Notes: a model not told the origin generated them from the letters alone. Positions 23,624-33,435 are shown, counted from the stretch's first letter. The stretch is DNA of 53,135 nucleotides from JAUVZL01 sp965603515 (GCA_965603515.1 CBFDDH010000016.1:1-53135); one strand, 5' to 3'. A program made the numbers and translations.

Positions 23624-24941
23624 TCATGCAGCTTAATACGCCTGCAAGAGCTAAAAATACCCACAGATCCAATTTGAATGGTACAGACAAGAATAGTATA
23701 GATACGTATAAACCAAGCAATCCAGCTCTCACAGCCCATGCAAGATCTGAAAGGTGAGTATTACTGAGCGCCCCCTTTAATGTAGTAAAGCCCATGTAAA
23801 GTATTCCGAGAAAAGGAATAAGACCCACGAGTCCTAGATTTGCGGCTATTTCCAAATAGGTATTATGGCATACCATAGGATATTGTGTGTAACGAGCAGC
23901 AACGACCTCGAAGTTGCCTAGACCTACTCCAAAAATCGAATTCTTAATAAATACATCAGAAGCAGCCTGCAATAAAGATAGTCGTTGATACATAGATACA
24001 TCACCCCTAGTGCCTGCCAGCATAGCCTGTAAGAAAAGAGAAATTCTATACCAGAACACAGCCGGTAGCATTAGTATAACAGTAATAACTGGTACAATAA
24101 GAAAAAGAACTTCCTTACGTCTTTTTTGAATCATATAAATGACAGAATACACAAAAATGATTGCGATAGAAAAAAGTCCTGTTCTAGATTGGGAAATAAT
24201 CATGGAGAATATTAGAAAAAGTACAGCAAAGGTCCAAAACAGTTTAACTAACAGCCGTTCTGATTTTATGGTTAAAACAATAGCCAATGGCATTGATGCA
24301 GCAACAGTCATTGCAAAGTAATTCGGATCAAAGATCGTACCCGCGAAGCGTTCAGTGAAGAGTGGCAGGATATTTTTTAACGATATCGAAAAGCCCCCTA
24401 AAAACACAAAAAAAGATACGAAGGTGGATAAAAATACACTAAGGACAATAATCTTAAATACAACTTCAATTTCTTCCTTTGTTGAAAAAGAATTGTAGAC
24501 TAGGAAAAAAATGATGAAAGATCTCAGCATCCACTCAATGCTTTGATACCAAAATTTATGGTCCATGGCAATTATTCCAGATAGGAAAGCCCAAATACCG
24601 AAAATAGCGAGGAGGATACTAAACTCTTTCGGAATTCGTATTGAAATATTGCCTCTAAGCCAGGAGAGTATGAAAGAAAAGAGAGTAATTATAGTAACAA
24701 GAAGGAACAAATGCAGAGATTCGAATAATCCCTGCCCTGCAAGGATAGTAAATGACAATATTATGATAATAAGTGTTCCGAATCTGAAATCTTTGAGGAT
24801 CAACAATATTGATGCGGTGGCAAAAAGTAGAATCGGCAGGATTGGTGTTATGAAAGCAGTTATGCAAACCAAAAGTATGCTTATACTTCCCATAACAATT
24901 AACTTTTTGCTATTCTGAAGGAACCTGAAAATTTCAAACAT
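23604..24941 (-). CDS. O-antigen ligase/polymerase family membrane protein (Wzy/WaaL-like)
   Basis: This 445-residue, strongly hydrophobic protein has about 11-12 membrane segments. A large periplasmic loop before the last helices contains QRLSLLQAASDVFIKNSIFGVGLGNFEVVAARYTQYPMVCHNTYLEIAANLGLVGLIPF, with the VGLGN and HNTYLEIAANLGLVG motifs of the Wzy_C/O-antigen ligase family (PF04932). It would join undecaprenyl-linked repeat units, or ligate the chain to its anchor, at the periplasmic face. It lies between the flippase gene (3-bp gap) and the glycosyltransferases, the classic Wzx/Wzy arrangement. Polymerase is favoured because Wzx and Wzz are present. Confidence 0.9.
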   Translation of the reverse strand: MFEIFRFLQNSKKLIVMGSISILLVCITAFITPILPILLFATASILLILKDFRFGTLIIIILSFTILAGQGLFESLHLFLLVTIITLFSFILSWLRGNISIRIPKEFSILLAIFGIWAFLSGIIAMDHKFWYQSIEWMLRSFIIFFLVYNSFSTKEEIEVVFKIIVLSVFLSTFVSFFVFLGGFSISLKNILPLFTERFAGTIFDPNYFAMTVAASMPLAIVLTIKSERLLVKLFWTFAVLFLIFSMIISQSRTGLFSIAIIFVYSVIYMIQKRRKEVLFLIVPVITVILMLPAVFWYRISLFLQAMLAGTRGDVSMYQRLSLLQAASDVFIKNSIFGVGLGNFEVVAARYTQYPMVCHNTYLEIAANLGLVGLIPFLGILYMGFTTLKGALSNTHLSDLAWAVRAGLLGLYVSILFLSVPFKLDLWVFLALAGVLSCMNEQQHV

Positions 24942-24944
24942 GTC

Positions 24945-26408
24945 TTATTTCTTTTTCTTCATCAAATTCATTATATTCTGTATCTCTTTGAGATTGAACA
25001 CTCTAAGAATTAACGCTAAGCATACGAAAAGACCAGCGAAACAAGCGAAAGAGACTATTAGACCAATGATTCCTTCAATGTTGAACAGAATGACTATTCC
25101 AAGGAGACAAGAGACAGCTACAGTGAGAAGTAATACAAGAAGTTTAACTATGTAACTTCGCAGCTTCACTTTGCATGCCATTGCTGATTTGACAATAGTA
25201 TAGATGGAAAATAGTGTGTAGGGTATAGCAATTGCCAGTGCAGCACCGATTTCCTTCAATGTTGGGATAAGGAGAAATGCACAAATTATTGCACATGCGG
25301 TCGCAATGGCAAATATAAAAGATTTCTGTTTGGCGAAGCCAAGAAAATCAAGAGATGTCCCTGAAAAATTAGTGACTGCAAAGAAGGGTAGATACAGCGA
25401 TAAGATAAGTAGCACAGAAGCTGCTCTTATATAATCGACACCAAAGACAACGTTAATAAGACGGCTTGAAGACAGAACAAGATAAACGGTGATGGGTAAA
25501 TAGAGTAAAAGTAAGTACTTGAAGATTTTGACATATAGCCAGGATAAATTTCCATTAACGTATTCTTTCTGTGTAAAAAAAGGTGAAGCGACGATTGATA
25601 GAGAATACGCAGGCAAGGAAAGGATCTCTATAATGCGCATTGGGATATTTAAAAAAGAGACTTCCTTTGGTCCTGCAAAAGAGCTTAATAGCACCGCGGG
25701 TCCACGAAGTAGCAGAAAATAGGAGCTTGAAGTTAACAAAAGAGGTAATGCATAGAAAAAAACCTTTTTGATATATCGAAGATTGATTGTAAAACTAAAA
25801 ATATTGAAATAGCGTCGTAGAATCATCATGGAAATCGCCCAGATAACTAAGGCTGCGAGTCCATGTCCGAACAATACTCCGCATGCCTTAAACCCAAAAT
25901 ATGCAATAAGGAAAATAAAGAGACTGGCAAATGTATTTTGGAGGAAATTGAGCAGCGCGATTCTATCAGTTCTTCTCAGCCCCTGCAAACTTCGGGTAGA
26001 GAAATGAAAAAGTCCAGTAAAGAATGTAAAAATGCATATGATTTGAATGTATGCAGGTGATTCAACATTTAAAATTGTGGCAATAGGTTTTGCTAGAAGA
26101 AAAAGCAGCAAAGAGAAAAACAATGAAAATATGAGATTTAGAAGGCGTCCATTTTGATATATTACTGGATTACAGTTTTTGCTTTCTGCGAGATAGCGAG
26201 CAACAGAGGTTGATATTCCAAAATCACAGAAGAGACCAGCGATTGCGGCAATTGATAGTCCGAGGGAAACAATACCGTATTCATCAGGTCCCAGTTGACG
26301 AGCAACATAGATTAGAACAGTTCCGCTGAGTACTATCCGAAAAAAATTTGCCAGAATATTCAGCAGCGTATGACTGGAGATGTGACTCGCTATAGCATCG
26401 CGACTCAT
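24945..26408 (-). CDS. Wzx-type oligosaccharide flippase (MOP superfamily)
   Basis: This 487-residue protein has about 14 predicted membrane helices and the family N-terminus LLNILANFFRIVLSGTVLIYVARQLGPDEYGIVSLGLSIAAIAGLFCDFGISTSVARYLAE. Wzx proteins flip undecaprenyl-diphosphate-linked repeat units to the periplasm, where Wzy polymerises them. The ATG overlaps the stop of the Wzz-like gene by 4 bp. The C-terminus MNLMKKKK is a positively charged inside tail. Confidence 0.93.
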   Translation of the reverse strand: MSRDAIASHISSHTLLNILANFFRIVLSGTVLIYVARQLGPDEYGIVSLGLSIAAIAGLFCDFGISTSVARYLAESKNCNPVIYQNGRLLNLIFSLFFSLLLFLLAKPIATILNVESPAYIQIICIFTFFTGLFHFSTRSLQGLRRTDRIALLNFLQNTFASLFIFLIAYFGFKACGVLFGHGLAALVIWAISMMILRRYFNIFSFTINLRYIKKVFFYALPLLLTSSSYFLLLRGPAVLLSSFAGPKEVSFLNIPMRIIEILSLPAYSLSIVASPFFTQKEYVNGNLSWLYVKIFKYLLLLYLPITVYLVLSSSRLINVVFGVDYIRAASVLLILSLYLPFFAVTNFSGTSLDFLGFAKQKSFIFAIATACAIICAFLLIPTLKEIGAALAIAIPYTLFSIYTIVKSAMACKVKLRSYIVKLLVLLLTVAVSCLLGIVILFNIEGIIGLIVSFACFAGLFVCLALILRVFNLKEIQNIMNLMKKKK

Positions 26409-27649
26409 TTTTTCTTGAGTTTATGTTTTAGGTTTTTGAAATCTTCTTCTATGTCACTTAAAATATGGGAGAACCTACTGATGCTACTTTTCTGGTTAAG
26501 TCTTTGTTCCTTAATGTATTCAGCCACGAAAACACCTAAGACATTAATCGCAATTGAAACAATGAAAACAATAATCACAATAACACTTCGTTTTGGAAAA
26601 CTCCGTCTTTCAGGGGGGCTTGCGTAATCCAAAATTTCAACAGTGGGTGTGTCCTTCAGCTCCATAATTTTTGCTTGTTCGTATTGTTGGGTGAGTAATT
26701 CGAAGACCGCTTCTTGAATCTTCACATCTCTCAATAATCGCGCATATTCTAAGGAGACTTCCGGTAGTTCTGAGAGCGGAATAGAGAATCCAGCTCCGAA
26801 TCCGTCATTTTCTTTTTTCCCCTGCTGAATGCCGAATTCTATTTTGGAAAGCTGTTTTTTTAACTCCTTCAGTTCACGAGTGACATTGTTCAGATACGGG
26901 TTATTGTATTGTGATGAAGAAGAAAGGGCTCCTTTCTTTACTTCGAGTAAAATGATTTGGCTTTTCAATTCGGCAATTATAGCGATTGTATTTTCGGTTT
27001 CAACCTCAAGAGCTATAGTACGGTGTTTCTTTTGAAAATTCCTGAATGCTTCCTCAGCGTGTGCGAGCGAATCAGAAGTATCTTCCAGTCTATTTTCAAC
27101 GAAGATCCGATATTTTTTGCCTGCTGTCATAGCGGTTATTGTATTGAATTTATCGAGTTCTTCGAGGTACGAGTTTGCAATATCCGCAGCAATGTTCTTG
27201 TTTTTGTACGTAACACTAACTGAAACAATACCCTCTGGGCTCACTTTTATCTTGGTTATTTCAGCTAACATATTATAGGTATCATACATAGTCTTTGTTC
27301 TGAAAACATCTTTCAATTTGTGCTTCTTTATTATGTGGCTTCTTATCCTGCCACTTTTTAATATAGCGGCATAAAGATCTGATGGTGTTGCAAGTCCAGG
27401 TAAGATAGAACTTATTCCTGGGATACCGCTTAATCCTCCTGGCAATCCTGAAGACATCAGGCTAAACATCATATTTTGCTCTTGACTTGGTGGTAACATT
27501 GTTGTTGTTGCTGTATATTTCGATGTTAGCAGGAGAGTAATGATTGCTGCACCTATAGTCAGTGCTACTACATTACGTAGGATGGATTTCCGCCATTTAA
27601 CAATGATTTCAAGATAATCAATGAGCGAAGATACAATTATTGTCTTCAT
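26405..27649 (-). CDS. Wzz-type polysaccharide chain-length determinant
   Basis: This 414-residue polysaccharide co-polymerase is built as N-terminal membrane helix (SILRNVVALTIGAAIITLLLTSKYTATTTMLPPS), a long periplasmic region with predicted coiled coil (about residues 180-330, e.g. ENTIAIIAELKSQIILLEVKKGALSS), a conserved Pro-rich segment LDYASPPERRSFPKRS, and a second membrane helix VIVIIVFIVSIAINVLGVFVAEYI. It sets the number of repeats joined by Wzy. No tyrosine-kinase domain is fused, and no separate kinase is nearby. It is the first gene of the exopolysaccharide operon, with its promoter a few bases upstream. Confidence 0.92.
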   Translation of the reverse strand: MKTIIVSSLIDYLEIIVKWRKSILRNVVALTIGAAIITLLLTSKYTATTTMLPPSQEQNMMFSLMSSGLPGGLSGIPGISSILPGLATPSDLYAAILKSGRIRSHIIKKHKLKDVFRTKTMYDTYNMLAEITKIKVSPEGIVSVSVTYKNKNIAADIANSYLEELDKFNTITAMTAGKKYRIFVENRLEDTSDSLAHAEEAFRNFQKKHRTIALEVETENTIAIIAELKSQIILLEVKKGALSSSSQYNNPYLNNVTRELKELKKQLSKIEFGIQQGKKENDGFGAGFSIPLSELPEVSLEYARLLRDVKIQEAVFELLTQQYEQAKIMELKDTPTVEILDYASPPERRSFPKRSVIVIIVFIVSIAINVLGVFVAEYIKEQRLNQKSSISRFSHILSDIEEDFKNLKHKLKKK

Positions 27650-27660
27650 AATTCAATACA

Positions 27661-27688
27661 AATATATTCAGTTTCGAAATAATGTCAA
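27661..27688 (-). promoter_or_regulatory. promoter of the exopolysaccharide operon
   Basis: Minus strand: TTGACA (27683-27688), 16-bp spacer, TATATT (27661-27666). The start near 27654 leaves about 5 nt before the ATG at 27649 and no ribosome binding site. Transcription diverges from the roadblock gene. Confidence 0.7.
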
Positions 27689-27784
27689 TAAGCAGATGTG
27701 GTCATCAATCAGAATTTCCATACTCATACTGACATTACCGTTTTCCCAAAGAACATTATTCTCAATATCATACTGCATTCTATA

Positions 27785-27812
27785 TTGACATCCAAAGAAT
27801 AATATCTATAAT
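27785..27812 (+). promoter_or_regulatory. promoter of the roadblock/MglA operon, leaderless
   Basis: TTGACA (27785-27790), 16-bp spacer, TATAAT (27807-27812). The start 7 bases downstream is the A of the ATG at 27819. Confidence 0.8.
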
Positions 27813-27818
27813 GTTGAA

Positions 27819-28313
27819 ATGAGAGATGGGATTAACATCTTTGAGGACGATTTTTGGGCAATCAATGATACGCTGAACCGTCTCTTGCAGGGTACAAATG
27901 CCCGAACCATCCTCCTTATTGACAAAGCTGGTCAGCTCATCACTTCATGTGGTGATACTACAAGTCTTGATACATCTTCCTTTGCCACGCTTTCTGCTGC
28001 AGATTTTGCCGCGACCAGCCAGTTAGCTGCACTAATCGGTGAGAAGGAATTCTCCACACTTTTCCACCAGGGAGAAAAGGAAAATCTCTATGTATGCCTT
28101 ATTGCCGATCGTGTCATTCTTGCAGTGGTATTTGATCACCGGACCACGCTCGGTTTGATAAGAGTGAAGACCAAGAATACGGCAGCTGAGCTTGAAAAGA
28201 TCTTTAGTGAGATCTTCAATAAACTTGGGAGAGAAGGCGGACCCCAGGAAACATTAGATACTGATTTTACCAAAGCTGCTGAAGAAGAGCTGGATAAACT
28301 TTTTGGGTTTTAA
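27819..28313 (+). CDS. roadblock/LC7-domain protein (MglB-like)
   Basis: The roadblock/LC7 fold spans about residues 10-125 of this 164-residue protein: LNRLLQGTNARTILLIDKAGQLITSCGDTTSLDTSSFATLSAADFAATSQLAALIGEKEF, then NLYVCLIADRVILAVVFDHRTTLGLIRVK. In MglB-type proteins this dimeric fold binds the GTPase MglA and speeds up GTP hydrolysis or nucleotide exchange, controlling polarity or motility. Its partner GTPase is the next gene, 80 bp downstream. The C-terminal acidic tail (about residues 135-164) is an addition to the basic fold. It is translated from a leaderless message. Confidence 0.88.
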   Translation: MRDGINIFEDDFWAINDTLNRLLQGTNARTILLIDKAGQLITSCGDTTSLDTSSFATLSAADFAATSQLAALIGEKEFSTLFHQGEKENLYVCLIADRVILAVVFDHRTTLGLIRVKTKNTAAELEKIFSEIFNKLGREGGPQETLDTDFTKAAEEELDKLFGF

Positions 28314-28393
28314 TTGACACGAATGTCAAGAAATCCCGAATGGATTGGAATCTGGATATTGGAAATTGTTCGGAATTTGAGACTTGATTTCTT

Positions 28394-28975
28394 ATGGCAC
28401 TGATTAATTACGCATCCAGGGAAATAAATGCAAAGATAGTCTACTATGGTTCAGGTCTTGGTGGTAAAACCACAAATATTAAGTACATATATACAAAATT
28501 GAATCCTTCTGTTAAAGGAAAGTTGATAAGTCTTGCAACTGAGCTTGACCGAACGCTTTTTTTTGATTTCTTACCTGTCGACCTTGGCACGATCAGGGGT
28601 TTTAAAACCAGATTCCACCTTTATACTGTGCCGGGTCAAGTATTTTACAATGCTTCGCGTAAGCTGATTCTCAAGGGTGTCGATGGCATCATATTTGTTG
28701 CGGATTCACAGATTGAGCGTTTTGACGAAAATATTGAATCCTTTGATAATATGCTCGATAACTTAACGACTTACAACCTATCATTAGATAGAATACCATT
28801 GATCATCCAATATAATAAAAGAGATTTACCTAATATAACATCAGTTGAGGAGTTGCAAAAGGTCTTAAATCCTGAAAACAAATATCCATATTTTGAAGCC
28901 GTTGCAACTCAAGGGATTGGCGTTTTTGAATCATTGAAAGAAGTATGTAAGTTTGTGCTCAAAGCACTATCATAA
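28394..28975 (+). CDS. MglA-like small Ras-family GTPase
   Basis: The protein has 193 residues. The P-loop is GSGLGGKTTN at 19-28, whose Gly-Gly before Lys is typical of MglA-type rather than Ras proteins. The G3 region is LYTVPGQVFY, where TVPG replaces DxxG as in bacterial MglA, and G4 is NKRD at about residue 140. MglA cycles between GTP and GDP forms and directs pole-specific machinery such as gliding motors or type IV pili. It pairs with the roadblock protein just upstream. The start is placed at ATG 28394 before ALINYASREINAKIVYYGSG, the typical family N-terminus. Confidence 0.93.
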   Translation: MALINYASREINAKIVYYGSGLGGKTTNIKYIYTKLNPSVKGKLISLATELDRTLFFDFLPVDLGTIRGFKTRFHLYTVPGQVFYNASRKLILKGVDGIIFVADSQIERFDENIESFDNMLDNLTTYNLSLDRIPLIIQYNKRDLPNITSVEELQKVLNPENKYPYFEAVATQGIGVFESLKEVCKFVLKALS

Positions 28976-28999
28976 TTATTAACAATATAAAGCGAATAT

Positions 29000-29266
29000 A
29001 TGTTATCGCAAAAATGCAATAGATGTACAAAGAACATTGACCCGGGTGATTTGTTCTATCGTTTGACCATAAAGGTCTCTGCCGAATTTGACGGTATCAT
29101 AAACATAAAAAGTGCAAAAATAAACTTGAAAGAAGAAATCGAGAAAGCCAAGTCATATCCTGAAGATCTAATTGAAGAAGAAGTCTATAAAGAATTTGAT
29201 TTTGTACTGTGTCCACGTTGTAAGGAGATATATTGTGCTAACCCTTTGTACTTGCCTTTAGGATAG
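29000..29266 (+). CDS. small zinc-ribbon-like protein of unknown function
   Basis: This 88-residue protein has an N-terminal CNRCTKNIDPGDLFYRL and a C-terminal CPRCKEIYCANPL. The four cysteines of the two CxxC knuckles fit a treble-clef or zinc-ribbon site split by about 60 residues. I do not recognise the family. It lies 24 bp after mglA and before dnaE, so it may belong to the GTPase operon. Similar small CxxC proteins are found beside MglA-like genes in other uncultured lineages only by analogy, so function is left open. Confidence 0.65.
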   Translation: MLSQKCNRCTKNIDPGDLFYRLTIKVSAEFDGIINIKSAKINLKEEIEKAKSYPEDLIEEEVYKEFDFVLCPRCKEIYCANPLYLPLG

Positions 29267-29343
29267 CGGGTGATCTTTTAGAATGTACAAGAATAATCGA
29301 CCATCGTTTGCAGACTGTTGTCTAGCAACCGTTTGCTGAGGTT

Positions 29344-32300
29344 ATGTCTTTTATTCATCTTCATAATCATACTGAATACTCTTTGCTCGACGGCGCCATG
29401 AGGATCGATCGGCTCACTGATCTCGCGGCAAAATACAAAATGCCAGCTCTGGCAATTACTGACCACGGTAATATGTTCGGTGCAATTAAGTTCTACGAGA
29501 GCGCACGCCGCCGGGGTATCAAGCCGATCATTGGAATTGAAACCTATATTGCACCGGGCTCGAGAACTGAACGTTCAAAAAATATTCGAATACCAGAGTC
29601 TTCTTTTCATTTAACTCTTTTATGTGAAAATGAAACCGGCTATAGGAATCTGATAAAACTATCAACATCAGCCTATCTTGAAGGCTTCTATTACAAGCCA
29701 AGGATTGACAAAGAAATATTAGCCAACCTTCATAAGGGACTCATCGGGATGTCTGGTTGCCTCAAAGGTGAGATACCATACAGGATCGGCATTGGTGATA
29801 TCGAGGGTGCAAAAGCAGCACTTCAGCAATACCAGGATATTTTAGGCAAGCGTAATTTCTATATTGAAATAATGAGATTGGGTTTGAAGCAAGAAGAGCG
29901 GGTGCATAAGGAGTTGATAAAGCTCGCTAATGAATTTGATGCCCCTTTGGTTGCGACTAATGATTGTCACTATTTTTATCCAGATGACTATAAAGCGCAT
30001 GATGTCCTCTTGTGCATTGGTACGAAGAAAACCTTGTCTGATCGGGAGCGGCTTCGTTTTGAGACGCATCATGCTTATTTCCGTACACCAAAAGAAATGT
30101 CTAAACTTTTTGATGATCTACCTGAAGCAATTACGAATACCCAACTTATTGCTGAAAAATGTAATCTAATGATCGATACTTCGGGTAAGGATGTTAATTT
30201 GCCGAATTTTCCAAAGCCGCAGAACTTTGAAACAGATTTTGACTATTTGAAATATTTAACTTTTAAAAGCGTAAAACATAGATTTGAACGGATAACCCCG
30301 GGGATCGAAGACCGGCTCAATTACGAATTAAGGATTATGCGAAAAATGGGTTTGTCAGGATACTTTCTTATCGTACGTGAAATCATACAGTTTGCTCGGG
30401 AAAAAGGCATCCCAGTTGGTCCAGGTCGGGGTTCAGCAGTGGGTAGTCTAGTACTGTATTCCCTTGGCATAACTGATGTAGATCCCTTAAAATACAACTT
30501 GATTTTCGAAAGATTTCTAAACCCTGACCGACTTAGCCTACCTGATATTGATTCTGATTTTGGCGATACCAGAAGAGATGAAGTCATTGATTTCATTAAA
30601 CAACGATATGGTGAAAAAAACGTAACCCAAGTTATAACCTTTGGTACTATGCAAGCGCGGGCTGTGCTTAGAGATGTCGCCAGAGTTATGGGTATTCCTT
30701 ATGGTGAAATCGATCGCATTGCTAAGCTCATCCCATTTCACAAAGGTATTGATGAGGCGATCAGTGAAGTTAAGGAACTTAAGATCCTTATACAATCCAA
30801 GGAAGAATACACAGAGCTGGTAAATATCGCTAAGAAACTCGAAGGTCTTGCCCGGCATCCAGCTACTCATGCTGCGGGTGTTGTGATTACGCCCAAAGAG
30901 CTTGTTGAATACGTCCCATTATACAAAAGCCCTGATAAAAAAGAAGTTTCTACACAGTATGCAAAGAATTCACTTGAAGATATCGGCATCCTTAAAATGG
31001 ACATCCTTGGTCTAAGAACTCTTACTATGATTGATAATACACTAAAGTTGATTGGTCGGCAAGTCACTGATATCCCGATCTATGACAAAGATACGTATAA
31101 TCTGCTCAAGCAGGGCGAGACAATTGGCGTATTTCAACTTGAGAGTCAGGGCATGCAGGAGATCCTCAAGTCTTTCAAACCTGAGAACTTCGAGGATTTA
31201 ATAGCTGTTATTGCTTTGTATAGACCCGGACCCATGGGAAATATCCAAAAAATGATTGAGAACAAGAATGATCCGAAAAATATATCATTTCTCCATCCTT
31301 TACTAGAACCGATCCTTAAAGAGACCTATGGCATGATCGTATACCAGGAGCAGGTTATGCGCATAGCTTCGACAGTCGCTGGGTTCACAATGGCTGAAGC
31401 TGATACTCTGCGTCGAGCAATGGGTAAGAAGATCCCGGAACTCATGGATGAAACAAGAGAGAAATTCATATCTGGTGCCAAAGCAAAAGGCCTTGCACCT
31501 AATATAGCTGAAACCATTTTCAATAAGGTTGCTCCTTTTGCTGGATATGGCTTTAACAAATCCCATGCTGCTGCTTATGCAACCCTGGCAAATCAAACCG
31601 CCTATCTTAAATGCCATTTCAAACAGGAATTCATGATTTCGTCACTTAACAGTGAAATAGGCGATACTAAACGATTGTGGGTTCTTATTAGAGAATCGCG
31701 CAGAATAGGTATTGAAATATTAAACCCAGATATCAACACAAGCAGTTATGGATTCAAAAAGGAAGGCGATAAGATTAGTTATGGGCTTGGTGCTCTGAAA
31801 AATATCGGTAAACTATTAGTTGAATCAATAATCAAGGAAAGGGAACGGAGTCCATTTAAGTCGTTCTTCGATTTTCAGATGCGAACTAAAGGTCTCAACA
31901 GGAAATCTCTGGAATCATTGGTAAAAGCTGATGTTTTTCAGTCATTTAACAAGGATATTGACGAATTGCTTAAATTCTTGAAACCTGGTAAGAATTTTAC
32001 CGATATACAAGGTGGCCTTTTTGATGATTGCAAGCGAGAACCCAATAATACAAAGGATGAACAACCTGATAAGAAAGAAGACAATATGTCTTTCCAAAAA
32101 GAAGCTTTTGGCTTTTATTTCTCAAAACATCCATTGGAGAATTTCAAAGAAGAATTCGCTGTGCTTGGATTAACTTCTATTAGCAAGCTAAGCAATGTAA
32201 AAAATGGAGATTATATCACTATCGGTGGTTTGCTAAACTCGAAAAAGGTCAAAAAAGACAAGAAAGGACGAAACTACGCGATTATCAATCTTGAAGATTT

Positions 32301-32706
32301 TGATGGTTCTATTGATGTTTTTGTTTTTTCAGATAGTTTTGACAGATATTCACAGTTTTTGACAGTTGATACGCCTTTGATAATAAAAGGTAGGATTTCC
32401 GGCGAAGATGATAGAAGAAGTATTAGGGCAGCCGATGTCCTGCTTCTGAAAAATGCGAGAGATTACTATAAGAAGATTTTTATCAATTTCAATGCTTCTG
32501 ATCTTCCTGACGAGGATTTAAAGCATTTACATGAAATAATCAGTAATAATGATGGTCAGTGTGAAGTTTGGTTTAAACTAAATGGCACTAAAGAGTGTCG
32601 AAAGTTCAGGTCGCGTACTATGAAAATAAATCCAGAATCAGATGTTATTAACAAGATAAAGAACATTGTGGGTGATGCATCAGTACGGATCTACGGACGG
32701 TTATGA
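29344..32706 (+). CDS. dnaE: DNA polymerase III alpha subunit
   Basis: This 1120-residue replicative polymerase has an N-terminal PHP domain (FIHLHNHTEYSLLDGAMRIDRL) and a polymerase core with GPGRGSAVGSLV and the catalytic aspartate pair in LSLPDIDSDFGD (family PDFDxDF). It also has the fingers and beta-binding region ALYRPGPMG...YGMIVYQEQVMRIA and GYGFNKSHAAAYA. A tandem HhH and OB-fold tail contains GDYITIGGLLNSKKVKKDKKGRNYAIINLEDFDGSIDVFVF. Length and domain order fit the DnaE1 type. The start ATG at 29344 has no strong ribosome binding site and no clear promoter. The canonical parS site lies 730 bp beyond its end. Confidence 0.97.
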   Translation: MSFIHLHNHTEYSLLDGAMRIDRLTDLAAKYKMPALAITDHGNMFGAIKFYESARRRGIKPIIGIETYIAPGSRTERSKNIRIPESSFHLTLLCENETGYRNLIKLSTSAYLEGFYYKPRIDKEILANLHKGLIGMSGCLKGEIPYRIGIGDIEGAKAALQQYQDILGKRNFYIEIMRLGLKQEERVHKELIKLANEFDAPLVATNDCHYFYPDDYKAHDVLLCIGTKKTLSDRERLRFETHHAYFRTPKEMSKLFDDLPEAITNTQLIAEKCNLMIDTSGKDVNLPNFPKPQNFETDFDYLKYLTFKSVKHRFERITPGIEDRLNYELRIMRKMGLSGYFLIVREIIQFAREKGIPVGPGRGSAVGSLVLYSLGITDVDPLKYNLIFERFLNPDRLSLPDIDSDFGDTRRDEVIDFIKQRYGEKNVTQVITFGTMQARAVLRDVARVMGIPYGEIDRIAKLIPFHKGIDEAISEVKELKILIQSKEEYTELVNIAKKLEGLARHPATHAAGVVITPKELVEYVPLYKSPDKKEVSTQYAKNSLEDIGILKMDILGLRTLTMIDNTLKLIGRQVTDIPIYDKDTYNLLKQGETIGVFQLESQGMQEILKSFKPENFEDLIAVIALYRPGPMGNIQKMIENKNDPKNISFLHPLLEPILKETYGMIVYQEQVMRIASTVAGFTMAEADTLRRAMGKKIPELMDETREKFISGAKAKGLAPNIAETIFNKVAPFAGYGFNKSHAAAYATLANQTAYLKCHFKQEFMISSLNSEIGDTKRLWVLIRESRRIGIEILNPDINTSSYGFKKEGDKISYGLGALKNIGKLLVESIIKERERSPFKSFFDFQMRTKGLNRKSLESLVKADVFQSFNKDIDELLKFLKPGKNFTDIQGGLFDDCKREPNNTKDEQPDKKEDNMSFQKEAFGFYFSKHPLENFKEEFAVLGLTSISKLSNVKNGDYITIGGLLNSKKVKKDKKGRNYAIINLEDFDGSIDVFVFSDSFDRYSQFLTVDTPLIIKGRISGEDDRRSIRAADVLLLKNARDYYKKIFINFNASDLPDEDLKHLHEIISNNDGQCEVWFKLNGTKECRKFRSRTMKINPESDVINKIKNIVGDASVRIYGRL

Positions 32707-32753
32707 AAATGAGAAAAGGCAGAAAAAGGCATGAGAAGGCGAAAGGAGCTTGA

Positions 32754-33434
32754 ATGGCAATAATTCTTCTATTATTAAGCACATACTATATTGATCAGCC
32801 TTTTTTAGATATTCCTGATCACGGTGAGTTCAGTCTTCAGCTCCGTTTTGGTCCAGGCGGTGAGATTTTGGGGTTTTTTGAGGTTGGGGTCTTGGATAGA
32901 TTCGGTTTTGGTGTAAGCTATGGAGCTTCAAACCTGATTGGTGCAGGCGATCCAGATTTCTATGAAATTCCTGGTGTTCAGGTCAGGATAATCGCTATTG
33001 AACAAGGGTTTACTGCACCTGAGGTCATATTTGGTTTTGACAATCAAGGGTATGGTCCATACAGTGAACCGAGGTACTATACAATGTCCAAGGGATTGTA
33101 TTGTCAGATAGGAAAGACCCTTTCACTGAGCAATGTCGAAGTTGTCCCGAGTTTAGGTTTTAATTATTGCTTTGAAGGTGACAATAGGTTTGATATGTTT
33201 ACAGGGCTTCAAATTCAATTCGGCTCTAGTTCTGCTCTACTTTTTGATTATTCGCCTAATTTCAATGATGATACAGATCAGAACAAAGGCAATATGAATA
33301 TTGGTCTAAAATTCATATTCTACGATGAGTTGTTTTTTGAATTTGCCTTGCGCGATCTCTTTGATAACGGTCCATCTGGATCAGATCAGCAATTCAATAG
33401 GATGATTCGGCTCGGCTATAAGCAGATGTTTTGA
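32754..33434 (+). CDS. probable outer-membrane beta-barrel protein
   Basis: This 226-residue protein has a short hydrophobic N-terminus (AIILLLLSTYYIDQ) that may be a signal peptide, followed by alternating polar and aromatic strands rich in Gly, Phe and Tyr, such as FSLQLRFGPGGEILGFFEVGVLDRFGFGVSYGASNLIGAG. The last residues MIRLGYKQMF end in Phe, the C-terminal signature of Bam-assembled outer-membrane proteins. Families of this kind in FCB-type bacteria carry a YjbH-like or generic porin role, but the function is unknown. AAAGGAG precedes the ATG at 32754. It is expected in the outer membrane. Confidence 0.7.
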   Translation: MAIILLLLSTYYIDQPFLDIPDHGEFSLQLRFGPGGEILGFFEVGVLDRFGFGVSYGASNLIGAGDPDFYEIPGVQVRIIAIEQGFTAPEVIFGFDNQGYGPYSEPRYYTMSKGLYCQIGKTLSLSNVEVVPSLGFNYCFEGDNRFDMFTGLQIQFGSSSALLFDYSPNFNDDTDQNKGNMNIGLKFIFYDELFFEFALRDLFDNGPSGSDQQFNRMIRLGYKQMF

Positions 33435-33435
33435 T

